This document shows positions 8,206-16,265 of a stretch of DNA of 64,000 nucleotides, in pieces. Every line of letters starts with the position of its first letter. Positions within the stretch are counted from its first letter, which is position 1. Below the pieces are notes generated by a model. The model made no database searches. It was given only the letters and a program-made list of their open reading frames with translations, and was not told the origin of the DNA. The position numbers were made by a program, and so were the translations under genes. Origin of the DNA: a bacterium (GTDB lineage: Bacteria; Chloroflexota; Anaerolineae; Caldilineales; Caldilineaceae). Location: NCBI GenBank assembly GCA_016124945.1, contig WGMT01000051.1, forward strand, positions 1 through 64,000, read 5' to 3'.

Positions 8206-8223
8206 ACCATTCATGTGAATGGT
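8206..8223. promoter_or_regulatory. Perfect 8+8 dyad upstream of phnC
   Basis: ACCATTCA and TGAATGGT are separated by two bases, 33 bases before the phnC ATG at 8173. It may be an operator or a leader hairpin. No regulator gene is adjacent. Confidence 0.4.
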
Positions 8224-8263
8224 TCCATTTCAACGCCAAGAGATTAACTGAGCACCAACAATC

Positions 8264-8290
8264 GTTTAAGATTTGATATGTTTTTGTTAA
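8264..8290 (-). promoter_or_regulatory. Possible Pho-type box upstream of phnC
   Basis: Read on the minus strand, TTAACA-N5-ATATCA-N4-TTAAAC places three related hexamers at a spacing of 10-11 bases. This resembles phosphate-starvation boxes, which are repeated at about one helical turn. Phosphate control is expected for phn operons, but the match is loose. Confidence 0.25.
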
Positions 8291-8326
8291 GCGTTTGTTC
8301 GGGAATGATAAGAGGGTGTTAACGGG

Positions 8327-8463
8327 GACGGACGACCGACGATGGACGACCGACGAAGTCCTGATGGGGGTGTGAGTCTATGTTGGGACGTTGGGTGATG
8401 ATCAAACCGAGGCGGCAGTCTTAGCGAGATCGGTCGTCTGTCGTCGGTCGTCCGTCGTCTTCT
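8327..8463. repeat. Palindrome with GACGACCG-type words
   Basis: The left arm (8327-8358) is repeated GACGGACGACCGACGA words. The right arm (8429-8463) is their complement (TCGTCGGTCGTCCGTCGTC). The right arm overlaps the 3' end of the methyltransferase gene and encodes its TTDDRRQTTD tail. Confidence 0.85.
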
Positions 8464-9352
8464 CAAAGACCAAGAATCGATACTGTACCAACCCCTGCCG
8501 GATGCACTCTTCCAGTGCAAAGCCGCCAAGGACGCTCTCGAATGTAGCGGTGAGGGCACCGCTGTGGTGCATCGCTGCTTCGAACAGTGGAATGGCTACC
8601 CGTGGGAAGGGACGCATGTGCAAATAGGGGCTGAAGTCAATGTTTGCGATGGGGGTCAATCCATTTGTCTGGGCGAGGTGTGAAACGTCTTGTGGGGTGA
8701 GGAGGTGAGGCACATGCCAACCTTCCTGGAAGAGGGCCAGCCACCGCGCCGACGCGGTGCCGCCATTGACGGCAACCGGCGACGCGGCGCGAAAGTCGTC
8801 GCAAAGGATCAACCGGCCACCCGGTTTGAGGAGACGTGCCGCTTCGACCATGTAGCGGTCAGGCGCATAGGCATGGGCGAATGCTTCAATAGAGCAAATC
8901 AAATCGATCTCCGCGCAGATGGGTACACTCTGAAAATCACCCTCAATGAATGCACAGTTTTGTAAGCCCAGTGATTGCGTTCGATCCTGTGCAATGCGCG
9001 CCTGTTGACGGCTGATGGTCATCCCGATAGCCGACAAATGCTCCCCGAAACGACGCCCCAGGTAGTGGACGGTGGCCCCGAACCCACAGCCAAGGTCCAG
9101 CATGGTAATGGCGGTATCGTTACGCAGGGCGCCTGCGCGCAATGCTTCAACTTGCTGCGCAATCTGCGCGTTCACAAAATTAAGTGCGTCTTCGCGCTGG
9201 GCAACACCATCCGCCCACACCGGGCGATGAATGGCTGGGTTGTGATTTCGCCTGCGCACCAGTGAAAACCAGGTTGTGTTCTGCTCGTAATACGCGCGTA
9301 CGCCACTGACATATGTGTTTTGTCCATTGTAGCTGTCGCCACTTCTATACAA
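8402..9352 (-). CDS. Class I SAM-dependent methyltransferase
   Basis: 316 residues. Motif I is MLDLGCGFGATVHYLG (about 84-99). An acidic end of strand 2 is not obvious (AIGMTISRQQARIA follows, a segment typical of sarcosine/tocopherol/mycolic-type small-molecule methyltransferases). Further on are ICSIEAFAHAY and the post-motif LLKPGGRLILCDDF. The substrate is unknown. The only start in frame is TTG (9352), with no clear ribosome site, so the N-terminus is uncertain. The last ~17 residues are encoded by an intergenic palindrome arm, which suggests the original stop was displaced. Transcribed in the same direction as the phosphonate operon but separated by about 230 bp, so probably independent. 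Confidence 0.75.
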   Translation of the reverse strand: MYRSGDSYNGQNTYVSGVRAYYEQNTTWFSLVRRRNHNPAIHRPVWADGVAQREDALNFVNAQIAQQVEALRAGALRNDTAITMLDLGCGFGATVHYLGRRFGEHLSAIGMTISRQQARIAQDRTQSLGLQNCAFIEGDFQSVPICAEIDLICSIEAFAHAYAPDRYMVEAARLLKPGGRLILCDDFRAASPVAVNGGTASARWLALFQEGWHVPHLLTPQDVSHLAQTNGLTPIANIDFSPYLHMRPFPRVAIPLFEAAMHHSGALTATFESVLGGFALEECIRQGLVQYRFLVFEKTTDDRRQTTDLAKTAASV

Positions 9353-9514
9353 TTTGTGTCTTCTTTCTGTGGTGGTGAAACTGAATTGAGGCTAGATGTA
9401 AGTTATATGGGGAGTTCGTGTTTTTTGCGTTTGTTGTAAGTGAATCTTGTGTCCAAAAATATGTGCTGCCCCTGCGTTGGCTATGGACACCCGTAAGGGC
9501 GTTGTGTGCCCAAA

Positions 9515-9543
9515 TTGACAAGCGTGCGCTGTTCTTGCATAAT
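9515..9543 (+). promoter_or_regulatory. Sigma-70-type promoter for the beta-helix gene
   Basis: TTGACA-N17-CATAAT, one mismatch from consensus, with the predicted start of transcription near 9550. This gives a leader of about 170 bases before the ATG at 9718. The rest of the 365-bp divergent gap (9353-9717) shows nothing else recognisable. Confidence 0.6.
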
Positions 9544-9717
9544 CGAGAAGTGTCGCTATTGTTCTGAAGCTCAGTTCAAAGCATTGTACGGTTTCACCTA
9601 GCAGTTTGGATTGGATAATCCCTGCATCCGCAAAAAGCAGTTTCCTCGTCCAACCGCCGCACAACAGCGATCCACCATCCAATTATATTCCTGCTTGTAT
9701 TCGGAGGAGTCAAACTG

Positions 9718-11613
9718 ATGATAAAGTGGCTGTCTCTGCTGTTCTTTGGTACAGCACTTTGGGTTGCCGCCTTCCTGCCGATTGGGCCAGGGAGTGCCTT
9801 TGCGCAGGATCGTACAGAGGCAACAGTTACGATTACAGTCAACAGCTCTGAGGACCCCGACACCAGCCTGTCGCATACCTGCACATTCAGTAGCTCAGAC
9901 AAGCAACCGGCCACGGACGGCAAATGTACATTGCGCCGTGCCATTGTTGAGGCGTCGGTGCGGCCACAAAGTGATAGGCCGATTGCAATTGTCTTCAACT
10001 TGACCGAAGACGATGTTAACCGCAACCGCGACGCCGCAGATACATGGACAATTGTCCTCACCGACACATTGCCGATGCTCACGACAGACTCGCCTGCCAA
10101 TCCTAACGGCCAGGTCACCCTTGACGGCGCCACCCAGCCGGGCGGGCGAAACAGCGCGCCCCCAATCCTCATAGACACCGGCGATCGTCCGTGGGAAATT
10201 GGCAGTGAGAACAATCAGATCCGTAACGTGGCCCTGTTCAACGGCGGCGCTATCGTGATCCGTGCGGACAACAATCTCGTAGAAAATGTCTGGTTAGGCC
10301 TGAATGCCGACGGGCAATCGATCCGGCTGCGTAATCCCGCCGATCCGCGGCGGCTGGCTACAGGCGGCATTGTGATCCTATCGAGCGACAACATTGTGCG
10401 CAACAACACGATTGCAGGCGCATTTACGCCGGCAATCCATGTCGTCGGCAGCGATACAAGAGACAATCAGATTCTACAAAACCAGATCGGCACCCGCGCC
10501 GACGGCACGGTCCCTGTGGTTTCGGCCAATATTGCCTGCCTGCGCACCCTTACTTACAACGCGAACAACTGGTATGGCGGCAGAGGCATTTCAATTGCCG
10601 GACGCAATCATACCATTGCGGGCAACCGGATTGTCGGTATCCATGTTGTGCAGGCGCCGTTCGACAAGCCACCCACAGCACTGAGTATCACGGGCAACAA
10701 TCATATGGTCGACGGTAACTTTATCGGCCTCGATCACGAGGAGAGCGCCATTGGCGTCTGTGGGCAGGCAATTGAGATCAGTGGCAACGGCACCAAGGTG
10801 CTAAACAATACCATTGTGCACAGTCGTAGTGGGTTTGCCGACACCGCAGGCAACGCGCTCAACAGTGCGATCCTGGCCGACGATTCTTCGGCCGATTTCG
10901 GCGCAATCACCGTGCGTGCCAACATCGTAGACAGCGGCCCTGGCGATGTCTACGCCTTCGGCCCGCTGACGGCTGCCGCGTTGCGCGAATTTGTCCCCGC
11001 GCGGATTATTGGGATCACAGACACACAGGTTACCGGCGGCAACGGCATGGACGCCGTCGGCAACGTCAGTGCTTGCCCCAATTGTATCGTTGATCTCTAT
11101 GTCGACGATGTGGACGAAATTGGTGAAACATTAGCCCACCTTGGCAGCGCCAGGGCCGACGCTTCCGGCGCTTTCACCTTTACACTACCACAACCATTGA
11201 CGGCGAACCAGGCCATCCGCACCGCCAGCACCACAACCGCGGCGGGTGTCATCGGCAACCTGGGCGCGGGGACAACGACTGCCTTCTCCGGTCTTTTCTA
11301 CCTTGGTGATGTTTCTGTTGAAATCGGGGGGCCAATCGAAGGGGAAGTAGGTGAGTTCCTGCGCTTTACGATCAAGGTGACACCTGTGGAACTGGCTACA
11401 CCACTTACTCTGTCTATCTCTTCCACCGACAACACCCCACTCATTGGTGCTGTTGACACCACCACCGGTCTTGTCACCTTGCGTTGGATGACGCCCGGTG
11501 TGAAGACGCTTACAGTAAACGTCGATAGTCCTCTGGCTACGGCTACGGGTATGCATCAAATCGAAATTACTGGCCCAAGGCCTCCTCTCTACTTGCCAAA
11601 TGTGAGCCGATAG
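9718..11613 (+). CDS. Secreted CSLREA-type right-handed beta-helix protein
   Basis: 631 residues. A signal peptide (about residues 1-29, ending GSAFAQ) is followed by a CSLREA-type domain (VTITVNSSEDPD ... CTLRRAIVEAS, about 36-80). A long parallel beta-helix follows (repeated N-rich rungs such as NQIRNVALFNGGAIVIRADNNLVENVWLGLNADG and NTIAGAFTPAIHVVGSDTRDN). The C-terminal beta-sandwich region ends in PLYLPNVSR. The YLP-type end is frequent on exported proteins of Chloroflexota and may be a sorting or processing signal (inference). Beta-helices of this type act as polysaccharide lyases or adhesins; no catalytic residues can be named. GGAGGAG precedes the ATG. A short non-coding stretch follows (11614-11803). 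Confidence 0.85.
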   Translation: MIKWLSLLFFGTALWVAAFLPIGPGSAFAQDRTEATVTITVNSSEDPDTSLSHTCTFSSSDKQPATDGKCTLRRAIVEASVRPQSDRPIAIVFNLTEDDVNRNRDAADTWTIVLTDTLPMLTTDSPANPNGQVTLDGATQPGGRNSAPPILIDTGDRPWEIGSENNQIRNVALFNGGAIVIRADNNLVENVWLGLNADGQSIRLRNPADPRRLATGGIVILSSDNIVRNNTIAGAFTPAIHVVGSDTRDNQILQNQIGTRADGTVPVVSANIACLRTLTYNANNWYGGRGISIAGRNHTIAGNRIVGIHVVQAPFDKPPTALSITGNNHMVDGNFIGLDHEESAIGVCGQAIEISGNGTKVLNNTIVHSRSGFADTAGNALNSAILADDSSADFGAITVRANIVDSGPGDVYAFGPLTAAALREFVPARIIGITDTQVTGGNGMDAVGNVSACPNCIVDLYVDDVDEIGETLAHLGSARADASGAFTFTLPQPLTANQAIRTASTTTAAGVIGNLGAGTTTAFSGLFYLGDVSVEIGGPIEGEVGEFLRFTIKVTPVELATPLTLSISSTDNTPLIGAVDTTTGLVTLRWMTPGVKTLTVNVDSPLATATGMHQIEITGPRPPLYLPNVSR

Positions 11614-11803
11614 CTGTTAATGGTATACTCTCTAACGAATGAAAGCAGTGAACTTAATATTTCCTGCATTTTCTTCTCTGTGTCTATGCCATTCCAGCGA
11701 AATCCCTTCCATCGACGATTCGTCTGTTTCTTCTGTTTTGGGAGCAGATTTTGCTCTTCGCCTGGAACTGGACATCCTCATAACCTGCTAGAGGAGATCG
11801 TCG

Positions 11804-12634
11804 ATGCGCCTGGGTGGACCCTTACTACAAACCTATCAAGAACCGGATCAATGGGTATCAGCGCTCAAATCGCTAGGCTACAGCGCTTGTTTCTGCCCGC
11901 CAGCAACAGACAGCGTAACCATTGCCGACTATGCTGCTGCTGCTGCCGCCGCTGATATTCTTGTTGCTGAAGTGGGTGTGTGGAACAACCCACTGAGCAC
12001 CAACCAGCATCAGCGCCTTGCGGCCATTCGCGACTGCAAGGAAAAGCTGGCCCTGGCCGATGAGATTGGCGCTGTTTGCTGTGTCAATATTGCCGGCTCA
12101 CGGGGCGACCGCTGGGACGGCCCGCATCCGGCCAATCTCACAAACGAAACGTTTGAGATGATCGTCAGCACGGTCCGTGACATCATCGATGCTGTGCAAC
12201 CAAAGCGTACTTTCTACGTCCTCGAAACCATGCCGTGGATCTTTCCCAACTCGGCAGAGAGCTACCTTCAACTCTTCCATGCCATCGACCGCCCTGCCTT
12301 TGGCGTGCATTTTGATCCTGTCAATCTGATCAGCAGCCCCGAACGTTACTTTAACAATGCCGCCCTAATCCTGGAATTTGTGACCCTGTTGGGGGCGTAT
12401 ATTAAGAGCGTACACTTAAAGGATATTTACCTACAACCGCGCCTGACCACCCACCTCTACGAAGTGCGCCCAGGTATGGGAATGCTTAACTACCCAATTT
12501 TGCTGCGATCCCTCTCTGGTCTTAGCCGAGACCTGCCCCTCATGCTCGAACACCTTGATATGGACGAAGACTACTATCAGGCTGCTGAGTTCATCCGAGA
12601 TACGGCCAGGGCGGTAGGTGTTGAACTACGCTAG
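11804..12634 (+). CDS. Sugar phosphate isomerase/epimerase (xylose isomerase-like TIM barrel)
   Basis: 276 residues of the AP-endonuclease-2/xylose-isomerase-like TIM barrel family. The metal-binding positions appear as YVLETMPW (Glu), FGVHFDPVN (His/Asp), SVHLKD (His) and LMLEHLD (Glu), a spacing typical of sugar epimerases. GAGGAG precedes the ATG. The next gene, a HAD hydrolase, starts 40 bases downstream, so the two are probably cotranscribed with the toroid and enolase-superfamily genes. A role in catabolism of an uncommon sugar or sugar acid is inferred; the substrate is unknown. Confidence 0.8.
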   Translation: MRLGGPLLQTYQEPDQWVSALKSLGYSACFCPPATDSVTIADYAAAAAAADILVAEVGVWNNPLSTNQHQRLAAIRDCKEKLALADEIGAVCCVNIAGSRGDRWDGPHPANLTNETFEMIVSTVRDIIDAVQPKRTFYVLETMPWIFPNSAESYLQLFHAIDRPAFGVHFDPVNLISSPERYFNNAALILEFVTLLGAYIKSVHLKDIYLQPRLTTHLYEVRPGMGMLNYPILLRSLSGLSRDLPLMLEHLDMDEDYYQAAEFIRDTARAVGVELR

Positions 12635-12674
12635 TTTTGTACAACCTATCCCGTCCACCACTTTGGAGAAGGAC

Positions 12675-13208
12675 ATGCCCCAACCCATCCTCGCCGTTTG
12701 CCTGGACTGCGGCGACACCCTGATTGACGAAGGAACCGAGATCCGCAATGCCGCCGGTATTGTGGTGGCAGCAGAATTGATCCCCACTGCTGCGGAGTTG
12801 ATGCATGCACTGGTTGAACGTGGCTATCGGTTGGCGCTGGTGGCCGATGGCTACACCCAGTCTTTCCGCAACATCTTGGGGCAGCACGGCCTGTGGGATC
12901 TCTTTGAGGTCTATACTATCTCTGAGGAACTGGGTGTAGAAAAACCCCACCCAGCAATGTTCCACACCGCACTGGAACAGCTTAATGTTGCCCCCACCGA
13001 TTATGGACAAGTTGTGATGGTGGGCAACAACCTGGAACGCGACATCAAAGGCGCAAACGAACTCGGCATTGTCAGCATTTTCCTCGACTGGGCGCCGCGT
13101 CGTTCCAAAGTGCCGCGGGATGCTTCGGAGCAGCCTGGTTATACAATCAAACTGCCCATTGAGTTGATCGACGTTTTACGGCAGATTGAAGCCGGCGTCA
13201 CCGTTTAA
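12675..13208 (+). CDS. HAD-superfamily hydrolase
   Basis: 177 residues. Motif I is LDCGDTL with nucleophile Asp11; the usual second Asp of DxDxT is Gly here, a DxGDT variant found in several HAD subgroups. Motif II lies at LALVADGYT, motif III at EKPHPAMF and motif IV at VMVGNNLERDIKGANELG. It is probably a phosphatase acting on a sugar phosphate, given its position after a TIM-barrel isomerase. The start at MPQPILAV was chosen for the GGAGAAGGA site just upstream. Confidence 0.85.
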   Translation: MPQPILAVCLDCGDTLIDEGTEIRNAAGIVVAAELIPTAAELMHALVERGYRLALVADGYTQSFRNILGQHGLWDLFEVYTISEELGVEKPHPAMFHTALEQLNVAPTDYGQVVMVGNNLERDIKGANELGIVSIFLDWAPRRSKVPRDASEQPGYTIKLPIELIDVLRQIEAGVTV

Positions 13209-13259
13209 AATCAGCACGACTGCCACCATCGCCAAATCTCTTGCTAGAACGGACCAACC

Positions 13260-14996
13260 ATGCTGTCATCTTCTGTGTCATCTCCTGCTTCGCTCACCCT
13301 GGCCAATGCCGTCTATCAACTCACTCAGCACGTGGACGAACTGCTGCCCTGGCAGATCCTCGACCGCAAAGACCCTGATTACGGTGCGATTGTCTCGGCA
13401 GATTACGGTTGCGCCGACAACAAATTGACGAGCCATTTCATCACAGCAGTGCTCTACCTCTGGTTGGCTTCACAAGGACAGGCCGCACCGTCGATTGAAC
13501 TGCCCTCCGGGGATGACGATGATCTACCCCTGGCAGATCGTCTGTTGGCGCGCACGATCCTGGCGGCGGACTATCTGCTCATCGCCCAACGCCCCAGTGG
13601 AAACATTGATCTGCTCTCAGTGAACCCCGATTCCAGCCCCGACACCGGCTTCACGGTACAACAGCTTTGCACCCTTTTCGAACTGGGCAAAGAGCGTCTC
13701 AACGCATCACCTTTGGGCGTCGACCTGCTGGGGCGGCTCGAAACCTTTATCCGCCGCGCCGTGCCGGGTATGCTCGACGGTGGCTTTCACACGCCCAATC
13801 ATCGCTGGGTGATGGTGTCGGCGCTGCTACAGGCCAGGGCGATCTTCCCCGATCTCGATGTGACGCGCACCGTCGATGCCTACCTGGCCGAGGGGATCGA
13901 CATTGACGACGAGGGATGTTTCATTGAGCGCAGTGTGGGCGTCTACGATGCCGTGAACAACCGCTCGCTGCTCTTCATCGCCGAGTCGGGGGAATGCGCC
14001 GACGCCCTGCCCGCTGTGCAGCGCAGCCTCGACTTCGATCTCTACCTGCTTCATGCCGACGGCACCGCGGAGACAGGCCTCTCACGTCGCCAGGATTACG
14101 GCACACGTGAGGTGGCGCTGGGGTTGGCCGCCTGTTATCTGCACGCCAACCATCTCAGCCCCGACCCACGCTACATCGAAGCCGCATGCAGGCTTTGGTC
14201 GCAAAGTCCGCACGCAACACACCACCTGCTGTGGACGGTCTATACGCTGTTGCGTTTTGGCGACCCCGTACCCACCGGGGCGGAACTGCCCACACGCTAC
14301 AATCGCCACTTTCCTCAAAATGGCATCTGGCGCATTCGCCAGGAGCGACTCAGCGCCTCGTTCTTCAAAGACACCACGCGCCTGCTTTCGCTCGTCTACG
14401 GGCAGGCTGAGCTGACGGCGTTGAAGATCAGCCTCACCTACTTCGGCAGCTACTGCGGCCGCTTCTTTGGCGACGAAATGACGGTGGACGGCGACCGCGG
14501 CGTGCTCCACAATCGGGGGCTGCGCCGTCCGCGCCGGCCCGGGTACGAGTTACCTGTGAGCCGTCCTGTCTCTCCCGCCGAATGGGACGCCACCTTCGCC
14601 GAGCGCCCGCTGCGCGAAGTGCCGCCCCTCACCGCCGACCTGACTGTGGACGTGGTAGAAGGCGGCTTTGATCTGCGCTATCACCTGCTCGACGGTCTGG
14701 ACGGAATCGCCGCCCAAATCGTCTTCGATTTTGCGCCGGGCGGCATCTGGGAAACGCCGGAAACGCGCACAAAACCTGCCGCCGGGCAGGTGTTCTTCCT
14801 CAAAGACGGCTACGGTGAAATGCGCTACGGCAGCGACGTGATCAGCATTGGTCCTGGCGCGGTGAGCCACGGCATGTGGCAGATGCGCGACGCCGAGACG
14901 GCCCCGGATCATGTGCGGGTGGTGTTTACGTTTTGGACACCGGTGGATCATGTCTTCGCAATCAGAGCGTATAGAGGCATAAAGAAGAATGAATGA
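13260..14996 (+). CDS. Predicted alpha/alpha-toroid carbohydrate-active protein
   Basis: 578 residues without a signal peptide. The first ~400 residues are helical with repeated aromatic/Gly turns (LLARTILAADYLLIAQRPSG, GGFHTPNHRWVMVSALLQA, TGLSRRQDYGTREVALGLAACYLHA). The last ~150 are beta-rich (FDLRYHLLDGLDGIAAQIVFDFAPGGIWE...). This toroid plus beta-sandwich layout is common in polysaccharide lyases and heparinase-like enzymes, but no known active-site signature was recognised. The conserved-looking NHRW and RRQDYGTRE segments would be candidates. It sits between a HAD phosphatase and an enolase-superfamily enzyme. The stop codon lies inside the left arm of a palindrome. Confidence 0.55.
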   Translation: MLSSSVSSPASLTLANAVYQLTQHVDELLPWQILDRKDPDYGAIVSADYGCADNKLTSHFITAVLYLWLASQGQAAPSIELPSGDDDDLPLADRLLARTILAADYLLIAQRPSGNIDLLSVNPDSSPDTGFTVQQLCTLFELGKERLNASPLGVDLLGRLETFIRRAVPGMLDGGFHTPNHRWVMVSALLQARAIFPDLDVTRTVDAYLAEGIDIDDEGCFIERSVGVYDAVNNRSLLFIAESGECADALPAVQRSLDFDLYLLHADGTAETGLSRRQDYGTREVALGLAACYLHANHLSPDPRYIEAACRLWSQSPHATHHLLWTVYTLLRFGDPVPTGAELPTRYNRHFPQNGIWRIRQERLSASFFKDTTRLLSLVYGQAELTALKISLTYFGSYCGRFFGDEMTVDGDRGVLHNRGLRRPRRPGYELPVSRPVSPAEWDATFAERPLREVPPLTADLTVDVVEGGFDLRYHLLDGLDGIAAQIVFDFAPGGIWETPETRTKPAAGQVFFLKDGYGEMRYGSDVISIGPGAVSHGMWQMRDAETAPDHVRVVFTFWTPVDHVFAIRAYRGIKKNE

Positions 14997-15065
14997 AGAT
15001 TGGGCAGACGACGTTGGTTCCGGTGGAGGGACCAGCTTCGTCTGCCCAATCTTCATACTTCATTC
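14988..15065. repeat. Palindrome overlapping a stop codon
   Basis: The left arm 14988-15012 and right arm 15038-15065 pair (AGATTGGGCAGACGA with TCGTCTGCCCAATCT). It is closely related in sequence to 36626-36710. It fills the gap before the enolase-superfamily gene. Confidence 0.85.
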
Positions 15066-15087
15066 ATCACAAACAAGGAGACAACGA

Positions 15088-16131
15088 ATGCACATCACCA
15101 ATCTCGTCGTCCACGTCACCACCCGTCCACCCAACCCCAATCCGATTCGCGATGCGTTGCAGGCGCTGCCGCAGGTGGGCGGCGTGCGCGTGGAAGTGCA
15201 GACTGATGCCGGCATTGTGGGCGTCGGTGACGCCTTCTTTGGTCGCCCTGTGGGCGCGCCGGAGGCATTGGGGGCTTTTGTGGAGCATGTGCTCAAGCCT
15301 ATCGTCGTCGGCGAGGATGTGGCGTTCGTGCGCGGTCTGCATCAACGGATGCTGGCGGAAACGGAGTACCACGGCTCGGTGGGGCTTGCCATGTTCGGCA
15401 TCGCTGCTGTGGACACGGCGCTGTGGGACTGCCTGGGGAAACTGCACGGCGTTCCCTGTTGGCAACTTTGGGGCGGCGTCAACCGGCAGGTCCGCGCTTA
15501 TGCTATGGTGGGGTGGCTTAACTACGGCGACGATGAGGTGCAGGACATCTGTCGCAAGGCGGTAGACCAGGGTTTCCGCGCCGTGAAGATCAAGGTGGGC
15601 TACCCTACCCTGGCTGAAGACATCCGTCGCGTCGAGATCGTCCGCAGCGCCGTCGGCGACGACATCGAGATCATGGTCGACGCCAATCAGTCGCTCACCA
15701 CCGCCGAAGCCGTCCGCCGTGGCCGCGCCTTTGAATCCATGGGCTGTCTCTGGTGGGAGGAACCGATTCCCGCCGCCGATGTCGACGGCTATGCCGCGCT
15801 TGCCGCCGCTTTGGACATTCCTATCGGCGCCGGTGAAAACCTCTACACCCCTGCCGATTTCGCCCGCTTCCTGCGCCGCGACGCCGTGGACATCGTCCAA
15901 CCTGATCTGCGTCGCGCCGGCGGCCCCACTGCCCTACTCCAGATCGGCGCCCTGGCCGAAGCATTCCACCGTCCCTACGCTTCTCACGGCGGCGGCCCTG
16001 TTCAACTCAACGTCATGGCTTGCCTGCCCAACGCCATCTACCTCGAAACCGGCCTCATCCCTGAGGGATCGCCGCTCAAGTTGATCGACGGGTATGCGCA
16101 GATGCCGCAAGGGGCAGGGTTTGGTTGGTGA
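15088..16131 (+). CDS. Mandelate racemase/muconate lactonizing enzyme family protein (enolase superfamily)
   Basis: 347 residues: an N-terminal capping domain, then a TIM barrel. The barrel shows a KxK pair (Lys167, Lys169), metal ligands Asp198 (VDANQ), Glu224 (WWEEP) and Glu250 (GAGEN), and His300 in SHGGG as the opposite-face base. This is the mandelate-racemase subgroup pattern, typical of acid-sugar dehydratases. It removes an alpha proton from a carboxylate substrate; a sugar-acid dehydratase role fits the neighbouring isomerase and phosphatase, but the substrate is not determined. AAGGAGA precedes the chosen ATG. Confidence 0.9.
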   Translation: MHITNLVVHVTTRPPNPNPIRDALQALPQVGGVRVEVQTDAGIVGVGDAFFGRPVGAPEALGAFVEHVLKPIVVGEDVAFVRGLHQRMLAETEYHGSVGLAMFGIAAVDTALWDCLGKLHGVPCWQLWGGVNRQVRAYAMVGWLNYGDDEVQDICRKAVDQGFRAVKIKVGYPTLAEDIRRVEIVRSAVGDDIEIMVDANQSLTTAEAVRRGRAFESMGCLWWEEPIPAADVDGYAALAAALDIPIGAGENLYTPADFARFLRRDAVDIVQPDLRRAGGPTALLQIGALAEAFHRPYASHGGGPVQLNVMACLPNAIYLETGLIPEGSPLKLIDGYAQMPQGAGFGW

Positions 16132-16166
16132 GACGGTTGATTTGCGATTGTAACTGTACAGGTCAT

Positions 16167-16241
16167 GTAGGGGTTTGCGTGGGGCGGAGGCAGATGTCGC
16201 TTCATTTGCGAGTGCTCCTTCCGCCCCACGCAAACCCCTAC
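16167..16241. terminator. Strong palindrome between convergent genes
   Basis: The arms 16167-16188 and 16220-16241 are perfectly complementary over 22 bp. They lie between the 3' ends of two convergent genes, so they could end transcription from both sides, although there is no U-tract. Flanking ATTGACGATT-type words at 16130-16155 and 16253-16275 add a weaker outer pairing. Confidence 0.6.
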
Positions 16242-16265
16242 GGTACTCAACGAGACAATCGTCAA

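Noticed and set aside
11620..11955. Open frame overlapping the start of the TIM-barrel isomerase
   Set aside because: The Cys/Arg-rich C-terminus is typical of an out-of-frame reading, and the isomerase in the other frame has a good ribosome site and family motifs.
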